Origin: Bog-756 sp038210245
Lineage (GTDB): Bacteria > Actinomycetota > Acidimicrobiia > Acidimicrobiales > RAAP-2
Direction: 5' to 3'
NCBI GenBank assembly: GCA_038210245.1
Contig: JBBQWW010000005.1
Location: 1-64,000, forward strand
DNA: 64,000 bases
This document shows, piece by piece, positions 8,978 through 17,872 of this stretch; position 1 is the stretch's first letter; each line of letters opens with the position of its first letter. The notes below the pieces were generated by a model. The model was not told the DNA's origin, searched no databases, and saw only the letters and a program-made list of their open reading frames with translations. The translations under genes were made by a program, and so were the position numbers.

Positions 8978-10150
8978 TCACCCGGGGACGCAGGTGCCGG
9001 TTCCGACCACCTTTCCTGCCGACTCCGCCTGCTGTACGCGGGAGAGGACTCCGGGGGAGGTCAGGGCGTAGCCGATGTTGCCGTTGGTGGTGGACCGCGA
9101 GAACACCACACCGATGACCTGGCCGTCCGGCTGGACCAGGGGTCCGCCCGAGTTACCAGGACGCACCGTGGCCTGAATCTCGTACACGTTCCTCACCGTC
9201 AGGCCCTGGCCGTAGATGTCTCGTCCCTCGGCCTCGAACTCGGCCATGACCCCGGCCGGGAGGGCGCGGAACAGACCGCCGCCGGGGTAGCCGAGGACCG
9301 CCGCCTGCACCCCTCGGGACACTTGCTGGGGATCGAGCGGCAGCGCCGGCTCGTTCAACCCGCTCACCCGCAGCACGGCCAAGTCATAGCGAGGGTCGAA
9401 GGAGATGACCGAGGTGGCCAGAAGGTTGGTTCCGGTCTGGACCATCGGATGGGCGATGCCCGCCACCACATGGGCGTTGGTCACCACCAGTCCGGGGCCG
9501 ACCACGAAACCGGATCCCTCTTGGATCTGACCGCATCCCTGGCCGACGATCTTCACGGTGGAGCCCCCAGCGCGGAACACGGCCTGGTTGAGTTGGGCGC
9601 TGCCCAGTTGGGCCACCGGACCCGCCGAGGCCGGGGCCAGCTGGGCGAAGACCGGCGGAAACCCCTGGGCCGACAGGAAGCTCTGAACGCGGGAGAAGAC
9701 GGACGGAGGGGCAGGGAGAACGTTGTCGAGGGACCGGATGATCCTCGACCGATCGATGGACGCATTGAGGGCGAGCGACGAGCTGTTGACCAGAGTGTTG
9801 GCCAGAAGCCAGGCGGCCAGCAACGACGCCACCACCGCCACCACCACACCCAGGGCCGAGTCGACGGTGCCGAGGGTCCCCCGGTGCACGCGGATAAAGG
9901 CCAGGTTGCCCACGATCCGGCCCACCACCCCGCACAGTGTGGCCACCCCCAACAGGGTCACCAGGGCGAACGCCGTGCGGGTGGACTGGGTGTGACTCCA
10001 CTGGACGGTGACCGAGGCCAGCAGCGCACCGAGATAGAGGCCGATCCAGAACCCACCGAACGAAAGCACCTGGACGATCGCGCCCAGCCGCAGGCCCTGG
10101 ACGGCGGCCAGGGCTATGACGACCAACACCACCAGATCGACCAGGTTCAT
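8978..10150 (-). CDS. MarP-like membrane serine protease (CvpA + trypsin-like domain)
   Basis: 390 residues. Four hydrophobic helices in residues 1-125 form a colicin-V-production-like (CvpA) membrane domain, followed by a periplasmic trypsin-like protease. The catalytic triad is visible: His227 in VTNAHVVAG, Asp256 in YDLAVLRV and Ser334 in RPGNSGGPLV. Cys206 and a cysteine four residues from the C-terminus could form the disulfide known in mycobacterial MarP, a protease for acid and oxidative stress. The start is ATG 10150 (MNLVDLVVLVV); an open extension upstream is not membrane-like and would run into the opposite-strand RDD gene. It heads a minus-strand run with the GH15, MBL and esterase genes. 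Confidence 0.87.
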   Translation of the reverse strand: MNLVDLVVLVVIALAAVQGLRLGAIVQVLSFGGFWIGLYLGALLASVTVQWSHTQSTRTAFALVTLLGVATLCGVVGRIVGNLAFIRVHRGTLGTVDSALGVVVAVVASLLAAWLLANTLVNSSSLALNASIDRSRIIRSLDNVLPAPPSVFSRVQSFLSAQGFPPVFAQLAPASAGPVAQLGSAQLNQAVFRAGGSTVKIVGQGCGQIQEGSGFVVGPGLVVTNAHVVAGIAHPMVQTGTNLLATSVISFDPRYDLAVLRVSGLNEPALPLDPQQVSRGVQAAVLGYPGGGLFRALPAGVMAEFEAEGRDIYGQGLTVRNVYEIQATVRPGNSGGPLVQPDGQVIGVVFSRSTTNGNIGYALTSPGVLSRVQQAESAGKVVGTGTCVPG

Positions 10151-10381
10151 GAGGGTGTCGGTAGGTGGGTTCGGACCGGGGTCGGGAGCAGTGGATCGGG
10201 CTGGGTCCGAGGCAAGGCGCGGAGGGGCGAGACCACCGAAGTACGGTAGACCTCGGGCGTCTCCGCCAGCCGTCATCACCCTGTGGACGGTGGGTGGCGT
10301 GGCAAGATCTCTGGCGAAATCAGAGAAACGTCGCCGTGGGTCAGAAGGTGGCCACTGCCAGGGAAGTGACCGGGGTTCAAC

Positions 10382-11347
10382 GTGAGTGATCTGACATCGC
10401 CCGGCGGGGACGACGGAACTGAGCCCGTGCCGGGAGTCCCCGGGCCATCTGCTCCTCCTCCTCCACCTCTTCATCCTCCAGCCCCACCGCCCCTGCCTCC
10501 GCCAGGATGGAGCAGCCCTTCGCCACCGCCTCCAGGCACCCCTCCCTACCCAGAGGGTGGCTACGGATCACCGCCCCGGCCGGGAGGCCCAGCGAACGGC
10601 CCAGGCCCTCCCTACGGCCAGGCCCCTCCGTATGGGCAGCCTCCCCATGGACGGCCTCCGCCTTATGGCCAGGCCCCTCCGTATGGGCAGCCTCCCCATG
10701 GACCGCCTCCCTACGGACCGCCTCCCTACGGACCGCCTCCCTACGGACAGCCTCCCTTCGGACAGCCTCCGCCTTACGGCCAAGCACCGCCTTACGGCCA
10801 AGCACCGCCTTACGGACAGCCTCCCTACGGCCAGATGCCGCCCTACGGCTACAAAGCCGCTCCACTCGACCGATACGGACGCCCCCTGGCCGAATGGTGG
10901 CAACGCCTGCTCGGCATCGTCATCGACTGGCTGATCCTCGGCGTACCGAAGTTCATCCTCACCCTGGTCATCTTCGGTGTAACCAACAGCGGCGGCGTCT
11001 TCTCGGTCGGCTGGGGCATCGGACTAGTGGTGATGGGCATCGTCTTCGCTGTGATCGACCTCGCCTACTTCGCCATCCTCAACGGTGGAGAGAAAGGGCA
11101 GACGGTCGGCCAGATGGCGTTGGGCATCACCGTGCGGGACGAAGCCACGGGCGGCGCCACCGGTTCTCAGCGGGCCGGTGTCCGGATACTGATCCTCTAT
11201 CCGGGCATCCTGATCGGATGGATCCCGGTCCTCGGAGCGTTGGCTTCCCTCTACACCCTCGTCGCCGCCCTCTCCCCGCTGTGGGATCGCCGTCGGCAGG
11301 GATTCCACGACAAGGTGGCCCACACCGATGTGATCAAGGTCCGCTGA
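10382..11347 (+). CDS. RDD-family membrane protein with Pro/Tyr-rich N-terminal repeats
   Basis: 321 residues from a GTG start. Residues 1 to about 158 are disordered and dominated by PPYGQ/PPYGP/PPHG units, encoded by short DNA repeats. The remainder is an RDD domain: LAEWWQRLLGIVIDWLI, a central pair of hydrophobic helices, then GQTVGQMALGITVRDEATGG and RRQGFHDKVAHTDVIKV. RDD proteins are small membrane proteins of poorly defined transport or stress function; the Pro/Tyr leader is common in actinobacterial versions and may mediate cytoplasmic protein contacts. It is divergent from the MarP-like gene across 231 bp. A 5-bp inverted repeat (CTCTG/CAGAG, 10309-10325) lies 57 bp upstream of the start. 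Confidence 0.85.
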   Translation: MSDLTSPGGDDGTEPVPGVPGPSAPPPPPLHPPAPPPLPPPGWSSPSPPPPGTPPYPEGGYGSPPRPGGPANGPGPPYGQAPPYGQPPHGRPPPYGQAPPYGQPPHGPPPYGPPPYGPPPYGQPPFGQPPPYGQAPPYGQAPPYGQPPYGQMPPYGYKAAPLDRYGRPLAEWWQRLLGIVIDWLILGVPKFILTLVIFGVTNSGGVFSVGWGIGLVVMGIVFAVIDLAYFAILNGGEKGQTVGQMALGITVRDEATGGATGSQRAGVRILILYPGILIGWIPVLGALASLYTLVAALSPLWDRRRQGFHDKVAHTDVIKVR

Positions 11348-11412
11348 TCCTGATCCACCACGCCCAGTCCGCCCCGACCCGCCAACGGCGGCCGTCCCGC
11401 ACGGGAGGGTTA

Positions 11413-12732
11413 GTGTCGGTCGCCCTCGTGGCCCTGCTCGTGGCGGCGTGCTCCAGCAGTGGGCCGACCCAGGCGTCCAGTGCTCCGTCCACCATCGCCC
11501 CGGGATCACCGTGGCTGGGAACCCTCACCGCGGCAACGCTGCCCCCTCCGGTCAACTCCCTGACCTCGCTGGACTGCGTCAGCGCCCTCCGCTGCTGGGC
11601 GGTCGGCTCGACCGTGGGAGCTGCCGGAGCACCCAACGGGGCTGCGGTCATCGCCACCGGCGACGGGGGTGTGACGTGGGCAGTCGAGACCATCCCACCC
11701 ACTGTCGGCTACCTGTCCGCCATCTCCTGCAGCGACCGACGTCACTGCACGGCCGTGGGCCAGGAAACACAAACGTCCAACGGCCTCGGGGCCATCATCA
11801 CCACCGCTAACGGCGGGGCGACCTGGGCCCCTGTTGTCGTTCCGTCCGGAGTCCTCGACGTCACCGCCGTTGCCTGCCAGGCCAACCGGCGATGTCTGGC
11901 CACCGGGGCCACCACGTTGGGAACGGCCGTGCTGGCCGCCTCTCCGGCCCAGCCGGCCTGGGCGCAGCGCGGCACGTTGCCGCCCACCTTCACCGGGGCC
12001 ACCGGCCTCTCGTGCCCCGACACCCAGCACTGCTGGGTGTCGGCCCATGTAGCCGTCGACGTGGACCACGTTGCCGGCCAGGTCGCCGTGTCCACCAATG
12101 GGGGGAGCACCTGGGCGGCCACGGCGGCTCCGAAGGGCGCGGGCTACCTCAACGACATCGTGTGCGCCCGGGGGTCCGAAGGGAACGGGGGCCTGCCCTT
12201 CACCTCGACCACGGTTCCTTCCACCACCGTCGCGCCGACCGCTCCGTCCAGCACCACTCCGTCCGGAACCACCTCAGGTACCGCTGCTGCTCCGACCACC
12301 AGCGTCGCGCCGACCACCACGGCCCCAGCCCCCAGCACCACCACTACGACCGCACCGGCCGGCGTGCCGGGGGCCTGGTGCGTGGCGGTGGGCACCAGCG
12401 CCACGACCGTGACCGGGACCCGGACCGGCCACGGTGTGATCCTGACCACCGTCAACGGCGGGGCCGGCTGGTCGTCGCAGCCCGTCGTCCCCCGGGCCGC
12501 GGCCCTGATGGGCGTATCCTGCACGGCCGTCAACTCCTGCGTGGCAGTGGGTGGCGCCGTGGCCCTCGAGGCCCAGGCCGGGGTGACCGTCCTGACCGGA
12601 CCGCCCGGCCACCCGTGGAAGAAGGCGGCCACTGTCTCCACTCCCCAGGCCCTCACCGCGGTGAGCTGTACGTCGGCCTCCCGTTGCGTCATGGTGGGGG
12701 AGTCCATCAGCCAACACCTGGCCGGGGCCTGA
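11413..12732 (+). CDS. Secreted lipoprotein with Asp-box-like repeats
   Basis: About 439 residues from GTG 11413, which has a GGGAGG site just upstream and directly precedes a lipoprotein signal (SVALVALLVAACSSS; lipobox VAAC). The mature chain repeats a motif of two cysteines about five residues apart, a CxAVG element and an Asp-box-like TGDGGVTW, TTANGGATW, STNGGSTW or TTVNGGAGW. This suggests a beta-propeller of the BNR/Ycf48-like kind, with disulfides pinning blades. A Thr/Ser/Pro-rich insert (about residues 260-320) interrupts it. No enzymatic residues are recognisable. It starts 65 bp after the RDD gene on the same strand and could be co-transcribed. Confidence 0.75.
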   Translation: MSVALVALLVAACSSSGPTQASSAPSTIAPGSPWLGTLTAATLPPPVNSLTSLDCVSALRCWAVGSTVGAAGAPNGAAVIATGDGGVTWAVETIPPTVGYLSAISCSDRRHCTAVGQETQTSNGLGAIITTANGGATWAPVVVPSGVLDVTAVACQANRRCLATGATTLGTAVLAASPAQPAWAQRGTLPPTFTGATGLSCPDTQHCWVSAHVAVDVDHVAGQVAVSTNGGSTWAATAAPKGAGYLNDIVCARGSEGNGGLPFTSTTVPSTTVAPTAPSSTTPSGTTSGTAAAPTTSVAPTTTAPAPSTTTTTAPAGVPGAWCVAVGTSATTVTGTRTGHGVILTTVNGGAGWSSQPVVPRAAALMGVSCTAVNSCVAVGGAVALEAQAGVTVLTGPPGHPWKKAATVSTPQALTAVSCTSASRCVMVGESISQHLAGA

Positions 12733-12962
12733 CGCCCTCCAGGCCATCCACGGGGCCGCACCGGGCCACCACTAGCCTCCCTGGCCATGGCACGGCGCCG
12801 CTCCCGACGGGGATGTCCACCTGACGCGCCCAAGCGCCCAAGCGCCTGGCGTCCCCGGCGCGGCCCGTCACATCCCTTCTGTACCGTGACTCCCGTGCCC
12901 CGCATCTCGTTGACCCTCACTACCACGCCCCTGCTCCGCCCGGAAGCGCCGGAGGCCCACCC

Positions 12963-14474
12963 GTGAGCACGGTCGAGCCCCTACGTCGGGGTCCCCGCCG
13001 GCGCCCCACCGCCACGTCCGCCTTCGGGGTAGGCCGGCGCGAAGCCCACGACTCCTCCACCTTCTACGCCCGCTTCACCCCTCCGAGGCTCTCCGACGAC
13101 AGCACGATCGGCCCACGCTCCGCCGAGGATGCCATCTGGGTGGGTGACGCGCGCGACATGGACCGGTGGGGCCAGATCGCCGACCGCTCGGTGGCTCTGG
13201 TGGTGACCTCACCTCCCTATTTTGCCGGCAAGGAGTACGAAGCGGTCTTGGGGGTGGGGACCGTCCCGGCTGACTACGACGCCTATCTGGGCATGCTCCA
13301 CGAGGTGTTCGCCCAGTGCTTCGAGAAGCTGGAGCCCGGTGGGCGCATCGCCGTGAACGTGGCCAACCTGGGCCGCAAGCCGTACCGGTCGCTCTCCCGG
13401 GACGTCATCGACCTGCTCGAACGGCTCGGCTACCTCCTGCGGGGGGAGATCATCTGGCAGAAGAGCCATGCCGCCGGAGGATCGTGCGCCTGGGGCACGT
13501 ACCAGCGGCCGGGCAACCCGGTGCTCCGGGACGTGTCCGAGCGGATCATCGTGGCCTCCAAGGGCCGGTTCGACCGCGCCCTGACCCCGGACGAGCGGTC
13601 CCAGATGGGCCTGCCCCATGAGGGCACCATCACCATGGACGAGTTCGTCGATGCCACCATCGACGTCTGGGACATCCCCTCGGAGTCGGCCACCCGTGTC
13701 GGCCATCCTGCCCCGTTCCCGGTGGAGCTGCCCCGCCGGCTCATCGAGCTCTACACCTACCGGGATGATCTGGTCCTCGACCCGTTCATGGGATCGGGCT
13801 CGACGGCGGTGGCTGCCGTCCGTACCGAGCGCCACTACGTGGGCTTCGACACCGACGAGTCCTACGTGGCCCTGGCCGAACGGCGGGCGGCCGAAGAGCG
13901 GACGGACGGAGGCCAACCGGGCACCGGTGGGCCGATGGGCCGACGGGTCACCGTCTCCCCCGGCCGGACCCAGGCTCCCGCGACGAACGACGATGCCGAG
14001 GGCCATGCCGTCTCGCTCGGACAGAAGGCCCGGGAGCTCGCCCACCAGGCCCTGGTCACGGCCGGCTTCGAGGGTATCGAACGCAGCGTGGCCTACGGCG
14101 ACCTCGGCATCGGGGTCGACTTCCGGGCCCACGACTCGAGCGGGCACACCTGGCTGTTCGAACTGTCGGGAGCCTTCTCGACCACCCGTCCCGGGCTCCG
14201 CCGTCCCGACATCCTGTGGAAGACCCTGGGCAAGGCCAGCGTCCTGCACCAGGCCCGCCTCGACGCGCCTGAGCGGCCCGACCTGGGTCCCCTGATCCTG
14301 CTCACCACGGACCGGCCCGGCCCGCGATCGGCCGCGGGGAAGGCCCTCCGCGCTGTCCAGGCGGTGGACGGGAGCGGCCCGGTCCACAGTGTGGTCGAGC
14401 TGCTTGACCCGGCCGGCGCCGAACTGCTGGTGGCCCTGGCCACCGGTGGGACCGGGGACCGGCCCTCGGGCTGA
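12963..14474 (+). CDS. DNA N4-cytosine/N6-adenine methyltransferase, beta class, with extra C-terminal domain
   Basis: 503 residues from a GTG start. The order of motifs is that of beta-class DNA methyltransferases: catalytic motif IV TSPPY at residues 82-86, then motif I (SAM binding) DPFMGSGSTAVAAV at 273-286 and GFDTDESYVALAERR. TSPPY is typical of N4-cytosine or N6-adenine enzymes. Residues about 350-500 form an unrelated domain with GVDFRAHD, WLFELSGAF and PDILWKTLGKASVLHQ, which could be a restriction-nuclease-like or recognition module. The next gene, 27 bp downstream, has nuclease-like features, so the pair may form a restriction-modification or defence unit. Target sequence unknown. 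Confidence 0.85.
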   Translation: MSTVEPLRRGPRRRPTATSAFGVGRREAHDSSTFYARFTPPRLSDDSTIGPRSAEDAIWVGDARDMDRWGQIADRSVALVVTSPPYFAGKEYEAVLGVGTVPADYDAYLGMLHEVFAQCFEKLEPGGRIAVNVANLGRKPYRSLSRDVIDLLERLGYLLRGEIIWQKSHAAGGSCAWGTYQRPGNPVLRDVSERIIVASKGRFDRALTPDERSQMGLPHEGTITMDEFVDATIDVWDIPSESATRVGHPAPFPVELPRRLIELYTYRDDLVLDPFMGSGSTAVAAVRTERHYVGFDTDESYVALAERRAAEERTDGGQPGTGGPMGRRVTVSPGRTQAPATNDDAEGHAVSLGQKARELAHQALVTAGFEGIERSVAYGDLGIGVDFRAHDSSGHTWLFELSGAFSTTRPGLRRPDILWKTLGKASVLHQARLDAPERPDLGPLILLTTDRPGPRSAAGKALRAVQAVDGSGPVHSVVELLDPAGAELLVALATGGTGDRPSG

Positions 14475-14501
14475 TCCCGGACCTCGACGGCCACCAGCCC
14501 C

Positions 14502-15557
14502 GTGCCCGACGACCGCACCATCGCCACCGAACTGGGCACCGCGCTCGGTACGCTGCCCTACGCCGACCCGGCCGCGGCCCTGGCCGCCCGGCCCGGGCAG
14601 CTCCTCGTGCAACCGGACGACTGGGACCACCTCGACACCGTCCACCGCTCCGGCCGCTACGCCGCCGAGCTGGCCACGGCCTTCGCCAACGGCCGGGCCC
14701 TGTTGGAGGCGGCCGACGGCCTGCGCCACCGCACCCCGCTGTCCATCGAGTGGACCGGGGGACGTCGACCGCCGGGGGACGAGGTGGCCCCCATCGATCT
14801 GCGCATCGATCACGTCTACCTGATCAGCTGCAAGTACGAGTCGAACATCCTGGCCAACGCCTCCCCCGGCCGGGTGTTCGACGGACTGTTGGCCACGCAG
14901 GGATCGTGGGACCGGGGGGACTGGTACGAAGCCGTGGCCCCCGCCGAGCTGGCCACGCTGTACCGCTCCTGTGTGGACGCCACCGAGCTCACCGGCTTCC
15001 CGCCCACACCGTCGGCCTGCACCCGGGAGCAGTTGGGCACGTTGCGTCGGGCCCTGTCCGGACGGGCCTACCCCGATGCACCATCACGGAGGGCCTACGC
15101 CGAACTGTGCCGTACCGTGAGCGAGGTGTCGGCCCGACGATGGTCAGAACAGGTGGCCGCGTCCGGGGTGGGGGGAGAGGGCATGGTCTGGCGACTGTTG
15201 CGGATCGGCAGCGCGCCCTACTTCGTCCTGGGCAACGACCGCCGGACCGGGGCGCCGGCCCGCTACCGGATCGCCAGCCCCTGGGACTGGCGCACCTCGT
15301 TCGAGCTGGAGTCGTTCTCGGTGACACCGGCCGACGCCGGCCAACCGCGGGTGGACTGGTCGTGCACCTACCGGTCGCGGCGGGAGGGCGAACCGGCCAC
15401 CGTGACCGGTCACGTGGAGATCCGCTGGAGCCACGGACGGTTCGCCGGGCCACCCGAAGCCAAGGTCTACCTCGACACCCCGATGGCCGACCTCCCCGGC
15501 TACCACCCACTGGCCCCCGACGGGCCGGCTCAACCCACTCTCTGGGCCGCCCCCTGA
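14502..15557 (+). CDS. Hypothetical protein, possible restriction endonuclease partner of the methyltransferase
   Basis: 351 residues from a GTG start 27 bp after the methyltransferase gene. I do not recognise the family. Residues 80-115 look like a divergent PD-(D/E)XK core: Glu83, then IDLRID (Asp99, Asp103), then the hydrophobic strand VYLISCK ending at Lys111, where a Ser stands at the usual acidic position. This is followed by YESNILANASPGRVFDGLL, which might fold against the core. The C-terminal half (about 180-340) has conserved-looking aromatic segments such as FVLGNDRRTG and RIASPWDWRTSFEL and could recognise DNA. Context is the main argument for a restriction role; an unrelated function remains possible. 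Confidence 0.5.
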   Translation: MPDDRTIATELGTALGTLPYADPAAALAARPGQLLVQPDDWDHLDTVHRSGRYAAELATAFANGRALLEAADGLRHRTPLSIEWTGGRRPPGDEVAPIDLRIDHVYLISCKYESNILANASPGRVFDGLLATQGSWDRGDWYEAVAPAELATLYRSCVDATELTGFPPTPSACTREQLGTLRRALSGRAYPDAPSRRAYAELCRTVSEVSARRWSEQVAASGVGGEGMVWRLLRIGSAPYFVLGNDRRTGAPARYRIASPWDWRTSFELESFSVTPADAGQPRVDWSCTYRSRREGEPATVTGHVEIRWSHGRFAGPPEAKVYLDTPMADLPGYHPLAPDGPAQPTLWAAP

Positions 15558-15573
15558 TGGGCCGGGTCCACCC

Positions 15574-16137
15574 GTGAGCTGGGACGGGGACGACTACCAG
15601 AAACGGTTCGACGACCTGGCCCGGTCCGGTGTGGACGTACACGGCGAAGTCGAGTTCGTCCTGCAGTTCGGTCCAGCCACGGTGCTCGACGCCGGGTGCG
15701 GCACCGGAAGGGTGGCCCGGGAGCTCACCCGACGCGGTGTGGACGTGGTGGGGGTGGACGTCGATTCGTCGATGATCGCCACCGCCCGGCGGCTATCGCC
15801 CGAGTTGGCTTGGCTGGTGGCCGACCTCACCGAGCTCGAGCTGTGCCGCCGGTTCGACCTGGTGATCATGGCCGGCAACGTCCCGTTGTTCACCCCCCCG
15901 GGGACAGAGGCCGCCCTCGTGGAAGCCTGCGCCCGCCACGTCGTCGTCGGTGGCCACCTGGTGTCCGGGTTCTCGCTCGACCGGGGGTACGACCTCGAAG
16001 GCTACGACCAGGACTGCCGGCGCGCCGGCCTGGTCCTCGAGGGCCGCTGGGCCACCTGGTCCGGGGAGCCGTGGGCGGCCGGAGGGACCTATGCCGTGTC
16101 GGTCCACCGGACGGCCGAAGTACCACCGGTCTCCTGA
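15574..16137 (+). CDS. Class I SAM-dependent methyltransferase (small-molecule type)
   Basis: 187 residues from a GTG start, only 16 bp after the preceding gene, so probably on the same transcript. Motif I VLDAGCGTGRVARELTRRG (residues 37-55) and the acidic VDVDSSM loop show a Rossmann SAM-binding fold. The later segment FDLVIMAGNVPLFTPPGTE replaces the DPPY-type DNA-methyltransferase motif, so the substrate is more likely a small molecule or protein than DNA. The position behind the putative restriction pair may be chance. The substrate cannot be predicted. Confidence 0.8.
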   Translation: MSWDGDDYQKRFDDLARSGVDVHGEVEFVLQFGPATVLDAGCGTGRVARELTRRGVDVVGVDVDSSMIATARRLSPELAWLVADLTELELCRRFDLVIMAGNVPLFTPPGTEAALVEACARHVVVGGHLVSGFSLDRGYDLEGYDQDCRRAGLVLEGRWATWSGEPWAAGGTYAVSVHRTAEVPPVS

Positions 16138-16335
16138 GCTCGCCAGTGGCCGGGGCGTCGGGGAACCGGACGCGGGCCCCGGCTCCTGGGTGGAACCACG
16201 GGGCCGAGCCGCGAAGGCCCGTGGCCGCCCGCAGGGGCAACGCTGTAGGTGATGCCACGGCATCCGCCACGCCCCGGACGGCTCACGGTCCCGGCGCCCC
16301 GTCTGCGATCATTGAGGGCGGCAAGAAAGGACTCC

Positions 16336-17700
16336 ATGCGCAACCCGATGTTCGTCTACGACGAGAAGCTGACCACCCTGATCCTCGACTACTGCCGGTG
16401 GCGCCTGGCCTTGGACCCGGTCCCCCTCGACTTCGGAGGTGCCCAGTCCGAGTCACTGGATGCCAGCCTCGAGGGATTGATCAACTCGGCCGGCACCGAC
16501 GCCGGTCGGATCATGGAGATCTTCGACAACGAACTGGCCACGGCGGTGGTCTCGTGCGACAGTCCCCGGTTCCTCTCGTTCATCCCGGCCGCCCCGACCA
16601 AGGCCTCGCTCCTGTTCGACATGGTGGTGGCGTGCTCCTCGCTCCAGGGGACTTCATGGATGGAGGCGGCCGGTGCCGTGGCCGCCGAGAACCAGGCCCT
16701 GGGTGTCCTGTCCGAGCTGGCTGGGCTGCCCGGCGGGGCGGGCGGCTGCTTCGTCTCCGGCGGGTCGGCCGGCAATCTGTCGGCCCTGATGGTGGCCCGG
16801 GACACCGCCGAGCACAGGATGGGTGACCGCGCCCCGTCCCGACCCATGGTGGCCATCAGCGAGGAGGCCCACTCCTCGGTGGGCAAGGCGCTGCGGGTAC
16901 TGGGCGTCGAGGCCCTCCTGGTCCCGTGCGACGACCACCGGATGACCGGGCCCGGACTGGCCGCCACGCTCGAGGGTCACCCCCGGGCCGACGACGTCAT
17001 CGCCGTGGTGGCCACCGGCGGCACCACCAACGCCGGCATCGTGGACGATCTGGCCGGTGTGGGTCGGATCGCCCGGGCCCGCTCCCTCTGGTACCACGTC
17101 GACGGGGCCTACGGTTGCGCCGCGCTATTCGCCCCATCGGTACGGGACCGCTTCGACGGTATCGAGCTGGTCGACTCGTTCGTGGTGGACCCCCACAAGT
17201 GGCTCTTCGCCCCCTTCGACTGCGCCGCCCTCATCTACCGGGAGCCGCACCTGGCCAAGGCCGTGCACACCCAGGACGCCTCCTACCTCGACGTGATGCA
17301 CGACGACTCGCGGGACGACTGGAACCCCAGCGACTACGCCTACCATCTAACCCGGAGGGCCCGCGGCCTGCCCCTCTGGTTCTCCTTGGCCGTCTACGGG
17401 ATGGACGCCTACCGCGACGCCATCGAGACCGTCCTCGCTGTGACCCAGCAGACGGCCGACCTGGTCGAGCGGGCGCCGCATCTCGAACTGGTACGCCGAC
17501 CGGAGCTGTCCGTGGTCCTCTTCCGACGGACCGGATGGGAGTGGGACGACTACGAGCGTTGGTCGGCCCAGCTGTTGAAGGACCAGATCGGGTTCGTGGT
17601 GCCCACCATCTGGGAGGATCGGCCGGTGGGACGCCTGGCCTTGCTCCACCCCGACACCACTCTGGCCATGATCGAGGAGATCATCGCCACCATGGCGTGA
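16336..17700 (+). CDS. PLP-dependent group II amino acid decarboxylase
   Basis: 454 residues from ATG 16336 (MRNPMFVYDEKL), chosen because an AAGG site lies just upstream and the in-frame extension before it is Pro/Arg-rich and unlike the family. The PLP lysine is Lys288 in VVDPHKWLFAPFDCA. The cofactor-phosphate region SGGSAGNLSALMVARD, the SEEAHSSVGKAL segment and VDGAYGCAA match aromatic-L-amino-acid/glutamate-type decarboxylases. Length is normal for the family. The product would be an amine (tyramine, tryptamine, GABA or similar) or, in some members, an aldehyde. Substrate specificity is not readable. It stands apart from its neighbours by about 200 bp upstream and 172 bp downstream. Confidence 0.88.
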   Translation: MRNPMFVYDEKLTTLILDYCRWRLALDPVPLDFGGAQSESLDASLEGLINSAGTDAGRIMEIFDNELATAVVSCDSPRFLSFIPAAPTKASLLFDMVVACSSLQGTSWMEAAGAVAAENQALGVLSELAGLPGGAGGCFVSGGSAGNLSALMVARDTAEHRMGDRAPSRPMVAISEEAHSSVGKALRVLGVEALLVPCDDHRMTGPGLAATLEGHPRADDVIAVVATGGTTNAGIVDDLAGVGRIARARSLWYHVDGAYGCAALFAPSVRDRFDGIELVDSFVVDPHKWLFAPFDCAALIYREPHLAKAVHTQDASYLDVMHDDSRDDWNPSDYAYHLTRRARGLPLWFSLAVYGMDAYRDAIETVLAVTQQTADLVERAPHLELVRRPELSVVLFRRTGWEWDDYERWSAQLLKDQIGFVVPTIWEDRPVGRLALLHPDTTLAMIEEIIATMA

Positions 17701-17872
17701 GGCTGGGGCCGGCGACGGAGCCACAGCCTGGCCCGATCTCCCGGATCCAGACTTGCCCCGACCGAACGTGGGCACGGCGCGTCAACCCCGGTGCGGGCGC
17801 GCTGAGGAGTAGAGCTCCGGTACGGTTGTCAGGGAGAGAGGCAACGGATGGTGCGTCACCACCCGGCACGAC

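Noticed and set aside
10309..10325. Small inverted repeat CTCTG-N7-CAGAG upstream of the RDD gene
   Set aside because: Arms of only 5 bp are expected by chance; not strong enough to call an operator.
13209..14813. 534-codon minus-strand frame under the DNA methyltransferase
   Set aside because: It is fully antisense to a gene with clear motifs, shows no domain and has Gly/Arg/Val-rich composition.
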